Shown here one piece after another: positions 48,166 through 57,518 of a stretch of 64,000 bases of DNA (positions are counted from its first letter, which is position 1; every line of letters begins with the position of its first letter). Origin of the DNA: Deinococcus aetherius (lineage in GTDB: Bacteria; Deinococcota; Deinococci; Deinococcales; Deinococcaceae); assembly GCF_025997855.1 (NCBI RefSeq), contig NZ_AP026562.1, positions 186,001-250,000 on the forward strand, in the 5' to 3' direction. Below the pieces are notes generated by a model. The model was not told the origin of the DNA. It did not search any database and saw only the letters and a list, made by a program, of their open reading frames with translations. Position numbers and translations under genes: made by a program.

Positions 48166-48220
48166 ACGGTACGCGGGGAAACTGTGGCCCACCTGTTCCG
48201 AAACTGAGCCAGAGCTGAGG
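48166..48220 (-). promoter_or_regulatory. promoter A of the CTCAG-N6-CTCAG set (before PRC-barrel operon)
   Basis: On the minus strand CTCAG at 48215-48219 and 48204-48208 (11-bp period), then TACCGT (48166-48171) as the -10. No TTGACA -35 is present, as expected for activator-dependent promoters. This 56-base stretch matches the one at 51,784-51,839 in 44 positions without gaps. Confidence 0.7.
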
Positions 48221-48998
48221 CCTGCCGTGCCGTCCTCCCGGTGCGGCCACGACGCGGCGCGGGAGGGTCTTGCCGGGCAGCTTGAGGTGACGGGCAGATC
48301 GAGGCGCTTCCCGGCAGAGAGGCGCGATCAGGGAGGGGACGAAGGGCCCACTCACACAGGTTCCCGGACGCGCGTCCTCCGGGTGAAGGGGTGCCTGTGC
48401 CGGAGCGGGGCGTTCCTCGCCGGACCACGCCTGTCTTCCTCCCGCGTGCCCGGGGAGAACCGGCCCTGTCGGGCGGTCTTGCCCGCGTCCGCCGCCGTGG
48501 AGGTCACGGCCGGGCAGGTGAAGCAACGCGAGACGGGGCCGACGGACCCACGGTCATCCACGGGGCTGGGGGCCGGTTGAGGGCCGCCTCGCCTTCTCCG
48601 GGGTGGAGACTGCGACGACACATGGCGGTGGAGGACGACAACTCGGGTGTGACCGCGCCGCGGCGCGGCTTCACGCAGGGGGACGGCGGCCCCGTCTCGC
48701 CGGGGCCAGGGCACCCGACCTGTCGATTCCGCCGATGTCCTTGCCGGAAGTCCCGGCCCGGACACAACGGCTCGCCGGAAGACACGTGACGCCACCGGAC
48801 CCCCGCCACTGGCTTCCTTTCCCCGGCGAAGGTGGGGCGGACCCCGGCCTATTGTCTTTGCCCGTGGAGGTGCCCCGGAGTCCCGGAGACGTGAATCGGT
48901 GCCAGCGCGCCGCCATCCCCCCAGGAGCGTGACCTGTCGCCAGTCGCACCCACACGAGCAGGGGTTGGTCGGCTCGCGGACCTCCAGGGTCCGATGAG
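48221..48998. other. gene-poor stretch, no supported coding sequence
   Basis: Frames on both strands are open only because of high GC. None shows a protein-like composition, a convincing ribosome site or a recognisable motif. It separates the divergent units started by promoters A and C. I see no RNA gene or repeat here. Confidence 0.5.
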
Positions 48999-49053
48999 CC
49001 TCAGCCGGGGCTCAGCCTGCCGACAGTCCCAACTCAGCCTGACCGCCTAGCGT
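48999..49053 (+). promoter_or_regulatory. promoter C of the CTCAG-N6-CTCAG set
   Basis: CTCAG at 49000-49004 and 49011-49015, then TAGCGT (49048-49053) exactly 32 bases after the second repeat, the same spacing as promoters A and B. A third CTCAG occurs at 49033-49037. Sequence outside these elements is not conserved with A and B, which makes the shared geometry more telling. Confidence 0.6.
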
Positions 49054-49115
49054 AAGCACGGGTTGTTGCGGGAGCGTACGTGGTGATCCTTCTTCTCCCT
49101 GCCCCGGAGGTCCCC

Positions 49116-49340
49116 ATGCTGACCCTTCAGGAGGTGGACGGTCCGCCCGTCATTCGGCGCGGCGGCACTCCGTCCCGGAAAATCGCCGAGACGGTCGTCG
49201 TGCCCCAGCGGGGAGAAGTGCTCGGCCTGTCGCCCGGCGAGGCATCCTGCGGGGCACGACCTTTCACGGTGCCCCCTGAGGTGGTGTTCGGCCTCCTCAC
49301 TGTTCGGAAGAGGGCCACCGCAAGGCCGGGCGGTCTGACT
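49116..49340 (+). pseudogene. PRC-barrel-like fragment downstream of promoter C
   Basis: ATG 49116 has GGAGG upstream and opens MLTLQEVDGPPVIRRGG, then ETVVVPQRGEVLGLSPGE and RPFTVPPEVVFGLLTVRKRA. This fits the PRC-barrel order (L.E..G.PV....G; VVVDP..G.VLGL; VP.EAV.G). Beyond ~75 residues the frame stays open to 50030 but turns into Pro/Arg-rich noise. Probably a truncated third PRC-barrel gene; it could also be a short functional protein whose end is unclear. Confidence 0.45.
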
Positions 49341-49793
49341 CTGGATGAGTCCACCCCCAGAGTTCACCCGAGAAAATCGGTCCTGCCGACGCTTCCTCCC
49401 GCTCTCCGCCGCGCAGTCCGTGGGGGTGGAAGTCCTCTGCCCCTCCCAGTCGAGGCGGGTGCCTGCTCAACCTCTCCACGAATCAAGCCAGTCTCGTTCC
49501 GGGCAAGGTCGCGCGCTGCGAGAAGGGTGGCCCTTTCCCCGACGGGTGACCGTCCCTCACCCCGGGTTCGGCCGGACAGGAACGGGTGGACCTGTCGCCG
49601 GGGCTCGGTTCGTGCCCGACCTTCCCCGGGCCGAGCCCACAGCCTGAACGGTCAGAGGAGACCCGTGCTGCTCACGCACCCCACAGGACAGAGCCCCGGC
49701 TGCCGCGAACCGCTGGAGCCGGAAATTCCGGCTCACCCCGGACACCGACTCCCTTGCCACCCCACGGAGCGTCCCCACCTCACCCCCAGGAGC

Positions 49794-50030
49794 ATGAAGA
49801 TGAGCGACACCGAGCCCCTAAATTCCGTCCAGCCGATCAAGTCCCTCGACCAAATCGAACGGGAGACGGGCGGCGCCGCGACCCCCGTCACACCCGTCGA
49901 TACCCGGGAGGGTGAGGACCGGTCGTTCCTCGGGGCGCTCGTTGCCCCGTTCATCGGGACGGCGGAAGGCGACAGGCCCGACCCGACGACCGCGCCACCC
50001 AGCGAGACCACGGAGAACTCGGAGGGTTGA
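49794..50030 (+). CDS. small acidic hypothetical protein
   Basis: 78 residues, acidic and Pro/Thr-rich, probably disordered (PIKSLDQIERETGGAATPV; EGDRPDPTTAPPSETTENSE). CCAGGAGC precedes ATG 49794; ATG 49800 is possible. A strong terminator follows 49 bases after the stop. No family recognised. It may be the last gene of a transcript from promoter C, 740 bp upstream. Confidence 0.6.
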   Translation: MKMSDTEPLNSVQPIKSLDQIERETGGAATPVTPVDTREGEDRSFLGALVAPFIGTAEGDRPDPTTAPPSETTENSEG

Positions 50031-50078
50031 GGCTTCCCCACGTCGTCGAAGCGGACGGAGGCCACGGCCGCGAGACAA

Positions 50079-50130
50079 CGGGAACCCGGGCTCCGTGCCT
50101 CACCCGCGCCCGGGTTCCCGGAGGTTTTTC
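50079..50130 (+). terminator. strong rho-independent terminator
   Basis: CGGGAACCCGGG (50079-50090) pairs perfectly with CCCGGGTTCCCG (50109-50120), followed by GAGGTTTTTCTT. It clearly ends a plus-strand transcript, supporting expression of the 49794-50030 gene. The rest of the 50,031-50,344 gap shows no gene. Confidence 0.9.
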
Positions 50131-50344
50131 TTGGGGCCGAAGGGACGGTCGATTGCCCGCGCGGCTTGGTGCAGTCATCCGCCCCTGCGCCCTGACCGGC
50201 GGCAGATGGGAGACCAGCGTCCGGCTCTCGGGGAACGGTGTGGGTCCCCCGCTCCTGACGGACTGGAAGAGACGCCGCCTCGCGGCCCAGGGTCCAGCTT
50301 CTCCCACCTGCCGTCCTCCCGCCATCCACCTCGGAGGTTTCCCC

Positions 50345-51151
50345 ATGCGTTTCCTGCCCCTCGCCGCCCTGCTGCTGCTGGCGCCCGTCGCCGCCCAGAC
50401 GACCGGGGAGCGCCTGCTCTCCGGCACGACCTTCGAATTGCCCTGGGGGATCTACCAGGGCGGCCTGACCAACCTCTACGACGGCGAGACCCGCCTGCGC
50501 CTGAGTGCCCCGCAGGGCGTCCGCGTCCTGGGCACCCGCTACAACCCGGAAACCCACGGGGCGCTGGTCGCGTACCGTGGCACCCTGTCTCCCCGCGAGG
50601 CGCTGGCCTTCGCGGTGAATCAACTTCAGCGTCAGGGCTTCGAGCTGACCATCCGCGCCTACCCCGACCCCGGACAGGCCCGGGCCCTGCTGCGCCGCAA
50701 CGAGCTCCTGATGGAGGTGAGGATCACGCGGGGCGACCAGGGGGTGACCCGGGCGCTGTACCTCTTCCGCAACGGAGAACTCCCCGAGCGCCTGCTCGTC
50801 GACCAGGCCCCGGACTTCCTGCGGGTGTATGCCGCCCCGGTCGATCTCCAGACGGTGCAGGTCGAGCGAGGGCGCGTCATCCTGACCCCGCCCGGGGACG
50901 TGCTGATCGACGTGACCAGTTACCGGGATGGGGTCGCCAGCCTGCAGTTCTACGGTAACTTCTCCCTGGAGCAGCTCAAGGACTTCTACCTGCCCTTCTT
51001 CAAGGCCCAGGGGTTTGTGGAGATCGGAACGGTTCGGGAGGACGACCGGGAAGTTTCCTTCCAGTTCGGGCGGGGCGACGAGCGGCTGACAGTGGAACTT
51101 GAGGCGGAGACGACCGACGCGGCCCGCGTGGACCTGCGTTACGGGCGCTGA
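50345..51151 (+). CDS. secreted hypothetical protein
   Basis: 268 residues with a signal peptide (MRFLPLAALLLLAPVAAQ). The mature protein is a mix of beta strands and helices, with a possible internal duplication: SPREALAFAVNQLQRQGFEL (~84) and SLEQLKDFYLPFFKAQGFVE (~210) both precede a strand. CGGAGGTTTCCCC precedes the ATG. No named family recognised. Confidence 0.82.
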   Translation: MRFLPLAALLLLAPVAAQTTGERLLSGTTFELPWGIYQGGLTNLYDGETRLRLSAPQGVRVLGTRYNPETHGALVAYRGTLSPREALAFAVNQLQRQGFELTIRAYPDPGQARALLRRNELLMEVRITRGDQGVTRALYLFRNGELPERLLVDQAPDFLRVYAAPVDLQTVQVERGRVILTPPGDVLIDVTSYRDGVASLQFYGNFSLEQLKDFYLPFFKAQGFVEIGTVREDDREVSFQFGRGDERLTVELEAETTDAARVDLRYGR

Positions 51152-51491
51152 GCCCAGGGCCGCCGGCCCGGCCTGTCAGCGAGGACCCGGCTCGTGGCGC
51201 AGCACCTGCCCGCGCGCCAGCCGCCCGGCGTCATGCCGCCTGAGCAGCAGCAGGTCGGCGACGGCGGCCCGACTGGGGCCGCGCCAGTGGTCCCGGACCT
51301 CCTCCCCGTCAACATCGCCATCTTGCTCCTCGCCGTGTGGTGATTCGTCTCGATTCGGTATGAACAGCGCGTTTACGACCAGAACAAGCCCTGACCTTCC
51401 CGAAATCGGCAGGGCGCTCCGTCCGTTTGCCACGGCTGAGGGTTGGAAAGGCATTTCGTTGGCGTGGCCCCTGCTCCCCCACGCGGGCGGG

Positions 51492-51647
51492 CTACATTCC
51501 GTGTCCACGCCGTTCCTTCTCCTTCTCACCCGCCTGCCTGGCGACCGCAAAGGCGTGGCGCCCGTTCCTCCCATCCTCCTCCTCCTGCAGGGCACGGTTG
51601 AACGTCTTTAACAACGCCTCGTTCTGACCGTCGTTGGACTGACCCAC
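51492..51647 (-). CDS. possible 51-residue protein, faintly ChaB-like
   Basis: GTG 51647 opens a short basic, helical frame (NEALLKTFNRALQEEDGRNG then HAFAVARQAGEKEKER). The AF..AL...-AFAVA spacing faintly recalls ChaB-type proteins, but the Pro-rich start of ChaB is missing. No ribosome site is obvious. The rest of 51,152-51,783 shows no other convincing gene. Confidence 0.25.
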   Translation of the reverse strand: MGQSNDGQNEALLKTFNRALQEEEDGRNGRHAFAVARQAGEKEKERRGHGM

Positions 51648-51783
51648 CCGCGACTACGGTAGATCAGCCATGCACTCCTCCGGCTTCCAGGCTTTGTGCG
51701 CTTCATCCTGGGTCGCGTTCGCAGGGGAACAGCACGTTCACTTGCGAACGCTCCGTGGAGGAGCACTTCGACGGGTCGCCTCG

Positions 51784-51838
51784 CCTCAGCCCCCCCTCAG
51801 CTTCGGGACAGGGAGGCCACAGCTTCTCCACGTACCCT
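51784..51838 (+). promoter_or_regulatory. promoter B of the CTCAG-N6-CTCAG set (before WGxxGxxG gene)
   Basis: CTCAG at 51785-51789 and 51796-51800, then TACCCT (51833-51838) as the -10, 32 bases after the second repeat. Shared with promoter A beyond the repeats: TTCGG-ACAGG, GGCCACAG, TTC-CC and CGTACC. It is 71 bases upstream of the next gene's start codon. Confidence 0.7.
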
Positions 51839-51908
51839 CTCAAGCAGAGGGCGCTGGAAGTCTGCCCCATTGCGCCCCTGAGTCTTGAGAGGCACCCCAG
51901 GAGGACCT

Positions 51909-52304
51909 ATGAATTCCAGAATCCAGAAGATCGCTCTCACCCTGGCCCTGGTCTCCCTGCCGGTGACGGCAACCGCTCAGACGGACGCGACCCCCAACGT
52001 CGAGAACAACGCCGTCACCACGCCAGCGGAGAGTGACAACGTCCCCGGCAACGAGGGTGGGGTGTTGACCGATCCCGACCGCATCGAGAACAACGCGACC
52101 ACCACGCCGGCCGAGAACGACGGCATCCCGGGGAATGAAGACGACACCGTGGCGGGGAACGCCGTTGTCGTTAGGGCCGAGGAGGACAACCGTTTCCCCT
52201 GGGGACTGCTCGGCCTGATCGGTCTGGCGGGTCTGGCGGGCCGCAGCGGTGGTGCGCGGCGGGAGGTCAAGCTGGGCGGGCCGGTGGACGGCGCACGCCA
52301 TTGA
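51909..52304 (+). CDS. secreted WGxxGxxG-type surface protein with tandem repeats
   Basis: 131 residues. A signal peptide (MNSRIQKIALTLALVSLPVT) is followed by two 18-residue repeats: ENNAVTTPAESDNVPGNE (32-49) and ENNATTTPAENDGIPGNE (60-77). A C-terminal WGLLGLIGLAGLAG helix (98-111) with the WGxxGxxG pattern and Arg-rich tail follows, as in sortase-like or PEP-CTERM-like sorting signals. AGGAGGACCT precedes the ATG. The IS6 remnant begins 2 bases after the stop, so the native C-terminus may have been altered. Confidence 0.8.
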   Translation: MNSRIQKIALTLALVSLPVTATAQTDATPNVENNAVTTPAESDNVPGNEGGVLTDPDRIENNATTTPAENDGIPGNEDDTVAGNAVVVRAEEDNRFPWGLLGLIGLAGLAGRSGGARREVKLGGPVDGARH

Positions 52305-52306
52305 CA

Positions 52307-52961
<655 letters not shown>

Positions 52962-53865
52962 CCACGCCCATGCGTTCGCGCAGCACGCCTCCGCCTCCGC
53001 CTGGATGCGCCAGCACCACCCGGCAGCGTTCCTGGCGGGCGTGCTCGCTGAAGCGCCGGGGATGTGGCCCGCGAGCACCCTGGGTCACGAGGCGCGGCGC
53101 TGGGGAGTGAAGCTCGCCCCCATGTGCATCAACCGGAGTGGGATCAGCTACCGGGCCGAATCGGCGCAAGTTGTCCGTGCCCCACTGACAGCGGTGGACG
53201 GGCTGAGCCCCGACGCGGCGCGGGGGATCGTGCAGGAACGCCTGACCGGGGGGAAGTTCGTGGGCGTTGAGGACTTCTACGACCGGGTCGATCTGAGCCG
53301 GGACACGTTGGAGACGCTGGTGAAGGCCGGGGCGTTTGACGTCCAGGGTCCGCGACCGAACCGCCTCCAGGTCTTCTACGCCTTGCAGACCGTCGCCCAC
53401 GCGCGGAAGCCAGGCACCCGTGCCCTGCTCGGTCCCCAGGTTCAGGCCCCGGACCTGCCCGACCTCTGCGCGGACGAAACCTTGTGGCTGGACCTGGAGA
53501 CCAAGGGGGTCTCGGAGTCGGGACGGCACCCCCTGGACGCCCACCGCACCCGGCTGCGGGACGTGGGGTGCAAGCCGCCGGAAGCGCTGCGGCACGGGGA
53601 GCAGGCCTGGACGGCGGGGCTGATCGTGGCGAGGCAGAAACCGCCTACGGCCGGGGGCTTCGCCTTCTATGTCTTGGAGGACGGCGCCTCGCGAGCCCAG
53701 GCCGTCATCTCCCCGGACCTGTGGGAGGCGCACCGGGTCCTGCTGCGCGATGCCCAGGCGCTGATCGTGTGCGGGGAGGCGACGGTGCGGGGCCGGGCGG
53801 TGACCCTGCGGGTCCTGCGGCTGTCGGAACTGCCGCTCAGCCACGTGCGGCAGGCGGCCGATTAA
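52962..53865 (+). pseudogene. DnaE2-type error-prone DNA polymerase III alpha, 3' fragment
   Basis: About 300 codons of DnaE2 C-terminal sequence: HAFAQHASASAWMRQHHPAA, EARRWGVKLAPMCINRSGIS, RGIVQERLTGGKFVGVEDFY, AWTAGLIVARQKPPTAGGFA and FYVLEDGASRAQAVISPDLW (OB-fold). The polymerase catalytic and PHP domains are absent. The fragment begins at the IS6 right end with no start signal of its own. The frame itself is intact to TAA, so decay is recent or expression from the IS is possible. Confidence 0.8.
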
Positions 53866-54231
53866 GCGGGCCCGCCTCATGCGGGGGGCAGGGGCATTCC
53901 GCGTCTACTCGGCCGCGCACCCCTGCCCGTCCAGTGGCCGCCGGGCACCCGACTTCCGGGCGGCTGAGCCCCCTGCGTGGGCCACGTCTCTCGGCGGCCC
54001 CTGGCCCTGGTGCCCCAGCCTGGACCACGGGGATCAGCGCCGTCAACCCACCTGGAGGCCGGGTCGCTCACACGCACGGGCGCACCCAAAGGCCAAGAAG
54101 TAAGCCCCGGGGCCTACACGGCGCCCAGGAGCAAAGGGACCGACTTCACCCGGCCAGTTGTGTGGGACACCCCAACCTTAAAACCCCAGCATCAAGGTGG
54201 GATGCAAACCCAAGGAAGAGGCCTTCACCGC
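53866..54231. other. intergenic stretch, no gene recognised
   Basis: No supported coding frame or RNA gene. It contains one copy (54197-54213) of a 17-base direct repeat whose other copy is at 54755-54771, the pair flanking the receiver gene below. Confidence 0.4.
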
Positions 54232-54657
54232 TCAGGCGCAGCGGTCGGCGGTGAGCCAGCGCCGACCAAGCTGGTTGATGGTGGTGACGAACTCGGCGAA
54301 CCCCTCGGGCTTGAGCAGGTAGTCGTCCGCGCCGCAGGCCAGGCACGCCTCGCGGTCCTGGGACAGGTTCGAGGTGGTGAAGATCACCACCGGCACCTCC
54401 CGGAGCGCGGCGTCCCCCTTGATGGCGCACAACACCTGGTGGCCGTTCACCCGGGGCATGTTCAGGTCGAGCAGAATCAGGTCCGGTTGTCCCGCCGGGC
54501 GCCCGGCGTAGGCTCCGCGGCGGGAGAGGAAGTCCAGCGCCTCGGCCCCGTCGCGCGCCACGCTGACCTTACACTGCACGTTGCTGAGTTCCAGCGCCGC
54601 GCACGCCAGCTCGACGTCGTGTGCGTTGTCCTCGACGATCAGCAGGTGCCTGGACAG
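54232..54657 (-). CDS. stand-alone response-regulator receiver protein, probable CTG start
   Basis: A 141-residue Rcp1-like receiver: LLIVEDNAHDVELA, acceptor Asp in LILLDLNMPRVNGHQV, FTTSNLS and DDYLLKPEGFAEFV. The domain begins almost at the first codon. AAAGGAG is followed at ideal spacing by CTG (54657), giving MSRHLLIVEDN; no ATG or GTG lies nearby in frame. A non-standard CTG start is the simplest reading. No kinase is adjacent. Confidence 0.82.
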   Translation of the reverse strand: MSRHLLIVEDNAHDVELACAALELSNVQCKVSVARDGAEALDFLSRRGAYAGRPAGQPDLILLDLNMPRVNGHQVLCAIKGDAALREVPVVIFTTSNLSQDREACLACGADDYLLKPEGFAEFVTTINQLGRRWLTADRCA

Positions 54658-54767
54658 GCGGACTCCTTTCAGGAAGCAGGGCGCCCGGTGGCGCCCCTCG
54701 CGCTTCAGAATACCTTGACGTGTGAAAAAGGACACGTCCGCTGTATTCCTACCCGTGGGATGCAGAC

Positions 54768-55121
54768 TCAACGGCGCAGTCCAGCGCCTTCCTCCAGCAC
54801 GGAGAGGATCGCCTCCGTCAAGCCCCGGGCATCTGCCCGCGCCTCCTCGGCCTGGTTGAAGCGGAAGGCGTGGGCCGTCTCGTAGGATGTTTTGCGAACG
54901 CAGTATCCGAGCACTGCCCAATGCGGGGCGTCGAAAGCCTCGGGATGGAAGAGGTGGACGACCGCCTGGGACCCTTGCTCCTCGCCTCCCGCCAGCTCGA
55001 CGTGGGCCAGGCCGAACGCCGTGGCATGGTTCTGCGGCTCCTCCTGCTCGGGGAGTCCCTCGACTGGCACGAACGAGGCCCCGACGACCGGCGGAACATC
55101 ACATTCCTGGTGCCAGAGCAC
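54768..55121 (-). CDS. hypothetical protein
   Basis: 117 residues from GTG 55121 with GAGG seven bases upstream. VVHLFHPEAFDAPHWAVLGY then ARADARGLTEAILSVLEEG suggests a small alpha/beta protein. No family recognised. It is upstream of, and may be co-transcribed with, the receiver gene. The 55,122-55,387 gap shows nothing else. Confidence 0.5.
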   Translation of the reverse strand: MLWHQECDVPPVVGASFVPVEGLPEQEEPQNHATAFGLAHVELAGGEEQGSQAVVHLFHPEAFDAPHWAVLGYCVRKTSYETAHAFRFNQAEEARADARGLTEAILSVLEEGAGLRR

Positions 55122-55387
55122 CGTCAGTCCTCAATCCCCGGGTGCAGGGCGGTCGACTGGAGCGCCGCTCGGGCTTGGCACAGGGCGCTCCCGCGCCCGG
55201 AGGCGTTGGCGTCCTCGGGCGGCCAGGATGTCCTAAGCGGCTCTCCCCGTGGAGGGGCTGGGCGGTGGGCCGCGCTACACGTTCATCCCGTAGGCCGTCC
55301 CGCCGAACTTCATGAAGGCTAGGGGCCTTCCTGTGTTGCGCCTCACGGTGGGGCTTCCCCCGACACTGGGCCCGGTTGACGGCTGTC

Positions 55388-56410
55388 TCAGGCTCGGGGG
55401 CCGGGAGGCACCGTGGTGGCCCGCACGAGGAGGTGCGGTTGAAAGACGTGATGCGACGCCCCCAGCCGCTGGCCCTGAATCCGCCGGATCAGTTCCTCCA
55501 GGCTCTTGCGCCCGAGCTGGGCGAAATTCTGCTGGACCGTGGTGAGCGGCGGCTGGTAGAAGGCCGATTCGGGCGTGCCGTCGAAGCCGACCACCGAGAC
55601 GTCCTCCGGCACCCGCCGCCCTGCCCGCGCGAGGGCGGACATCGCGCCCAGCGCCATCTGGTCGTTCCCCGCAAAGACCGCCGTGAAGGTCAGGCCGCCC
55701 GCGAGCGCCGCTTCAAGCACGTTGAAACCGCTCTGCGCACTCCAGTCCCCGTTCAGCCGGGGAAGCTCGGGCAGGCGGTGTGCCGCGAGGGCGGCGCAGT
55801 ACCCTCGGTAGCGCAGGTCCGCGTCGCTCCACTCCACTGGACCGCCGAGGTGCAGAATCTGGCGGTGGCCCAGCTCGATCAGGTGCTCGGTGGCGATCCG
55901 CCCACCCTCGAACTGGTCCACGCTCACGCTGGGACCGTCCACCTCGGTGGTCGCGTCAATCAGGATGAACGGCACCTGCGCGCCGATCACCGGCACGACC
56001 TCGTGCGCGTCATAGGGGGTCAGCAGCACCAGGCCGTCCACCCCGAACTGCTGGAGGCGGGCGACGGCCTGCACCATCTCCGCCGCCTCGAAACGGCGTA
56101 GCGTGGTGAGCATGCTGTCGTACCCGCAGAGGCGGGCCGACTGCTCGACATGCTGGACGATCTGGGCCGGGCCGTACTGGTCGGTCGCGGAGGCGACGAT
56201 GCCGATGAGGTGCGAGCGGCGCGTCACCAACCCCTTGGCGATCAGGCTGGGCTTGTACTTCAGTTCCTCGATGGCGTGGAGCACCCGTTGGCGGGTGGCG
56301 GGTGCCACGCTGACGTGGTTGTTGATGACCCGGGAGACCGTCTGATAGGAGACGCCCGCCCGTTTGGCGACGTCGTGAATGGTGGCGTTGCGGGGGACTA
56401 CCTTCGACAT
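55388..56410 (-). CDS. LacI-family regulator of the arabinose regulon
   Basis: 340 residues. The HTH reads TIHDVAKRAGVSYQTVSRVI (~10-29), with the hinge KPSLIAKGLVTRRSHLIGIV; then a periplasmic-binding-like sensor domain (GVDGLVLLTPYD; FAGNDQMALGAM; VSVVGFDGTPES). It is encoded just downstream of the importer permeases. The 14-bp operators at 59,928 and 61,633 are its probable binding sites and an arabinose-type sugar its probable inducer (inference). Confidence 0.88.
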   Translation of the reverse strand: MSKVVPRNATIHDVAKRAGVSYQTVSRVINNHVSVAPATRQRVLHAIEELKYKPSLIAKGLVTRRSHLIGIVASATDQYGPAQIVQHVEQSARLCGYDSMLTTLRRFEAAEMVQAVARLQQFGVDGLVLLTPYDAHEVVPVIGAQVPFILIDATTEVDGPSVSVDQFEGGRIATEHLIELGHRQILHLGGPVEWSDADLRYRGYCAALAAHRLPELPRLNGDWSAQSGFNVLEAALAGGLTFTAVFAGNDQMALGAMSALARAGRRVPEDVSVVGFDGTPESAFYQPPLTTVQQNFAQLGRKSLEELIRRIQGQRLGASHHVFQPHLLVRATTVPPGPRA

Positions 56411-56648
56411 GCTCGTCCTCTCACGCTGCTTCGGGGCGTCCAGCGGGGGTGGAGGGTGGGGTGGGGGGAGTTCAGGGGGGCTCTGTCACGGCGCATGTGG
56501 GGGTGTCACGGTCCGGGTTCGGGCGACCCGTCATCCTACCTGCGGCGGAGGGCCCGGGCGCCGTGCCTCAACTCCCGTTCAAGGAGGGGGGCAGAACGCG
56601 GTCACCCGGTCGTTCTGCCCCCCCTGCACCCCCCGGGTTACTCCCGGG

Positions 56649-57518
56649 TTACTTCAGTCCGGCGGTCGCCATGACTCCCTCGGTTACCCGGCGCTGGAAG
56701 ATCAGGTAGGCGATCACGGTGGGCAGGGCCGCTGTGACGGCCGTCGCCATCGTCTTGGCGTAGGCCACCCCGTAGGCCGACTGCACCTGGGTGATGCCGA
56801 CCGGGATGGTGAGTTTAGGCGGGTCGTTCAGCACGATGAAGGGCCACAGGAAGTTGTTCCAGGCCGCGATAAAGGTCACGATGGCGAGCGCCACGGTAAT
56901 GCTCCAGTTCAACGGCAGGAAGATGCTGAACAGCACCCGCCACTCGCCCGCCCCGTCGATGCGCGCGGCGTCGCCGAGTTCGTGGGGAATCTGGTCGAAG
57001 AACTGCTTGTAGATCACCACCGCGAGGGGGGCGGCGAGCTGCGGCAGGATCAGCCCAGCGAAGTTGTTTACTAGCCCCATCTTGTTGATCAGGATGAACA
57101 GCGGAATCAGGCTCGCCTGGAAGGGAATCATGAACCCCACCAGCACCAGCACGTACAGCCACTTCCTCCCCCGGAAGTCGATCTGCGAGAGGGCGTAGGC
57201 GCACAGCAGCGAGAGCAGCAGCACGAGCACCGTGATCGCCAGCGAGGTCAGGATGGAGTTGGCGTACCAGCGCACCAGCGGGCTGTTCTGGAGGATATAG
57301 GTGTAGCTGCTGAAATCGAAGGGCTTCGGCCAGAAGGTCGGCGGGTTGGCGATGGTGTCGTTGTCGGCTTTCAGAGACGTGATGGCCGCCCAGTACAGCG
57401 GGAAGACCCACAGCGCGGCCAGCAGGACGGTGAGCGCGGTCACGACCCCGCCCCACAGCCGGGCCAGCCGGACGGAGGACGAGGCGGTGCGCGCGGCGCG
57501 TGGAACGGTGGTCGTCAT
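56649..57518 (-). CDS. carbohydrate ABC permease (MalG type), arabino-oligosaccharide importer
   Basis: 289 residues, six spans, with GDAARIDGAGEWRVLFSIFL as coupling loop and a FQASLIPLFILINKMGLVNN segment typical of MalG-type permeases. It overlaps the MalF-type gene by 4 bp (ATGA). No ATPase is encoded, so a shared MsmK-type ATPase is expected elsewhere. The 238-bp gap to the LacI gene shows no other gene. Confidence 0.9.
   Translation of the reverse strand: MTTTVPRAARTASSSVRLARLWGGVVTALTVLLAALWVFPLYWAAITSLKADNDTIANPPTFWPKPFDFSSYTYILQNSPLVRWYANSILTSLAITVLVLLLSLLCAYALSQIDFRGRKWLYVLVLVGFMIPFQASLIPLFILINKMGLVNNFAGLILPQLAAPLAVVIYKQFFDQIPHELGDAARIDGAGEWRVLFSIFLPLNWSITVALAIVTFIAAWNNFLWPFIVLNDPPKLTIPVGITQVQSAYGVAYAKTMATAVTAALPTVIAYLIFQRRVTEGVMATAGLK

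Noticed and set aside
49116..50030. One continuous 304-residue protein from the PRC-like start to the acidic protein
   Set aside because: The middle 150 residues are Pro/Arg-rich noise, and ATG 49794 has its own ribosome site, so two separate units are more likely.
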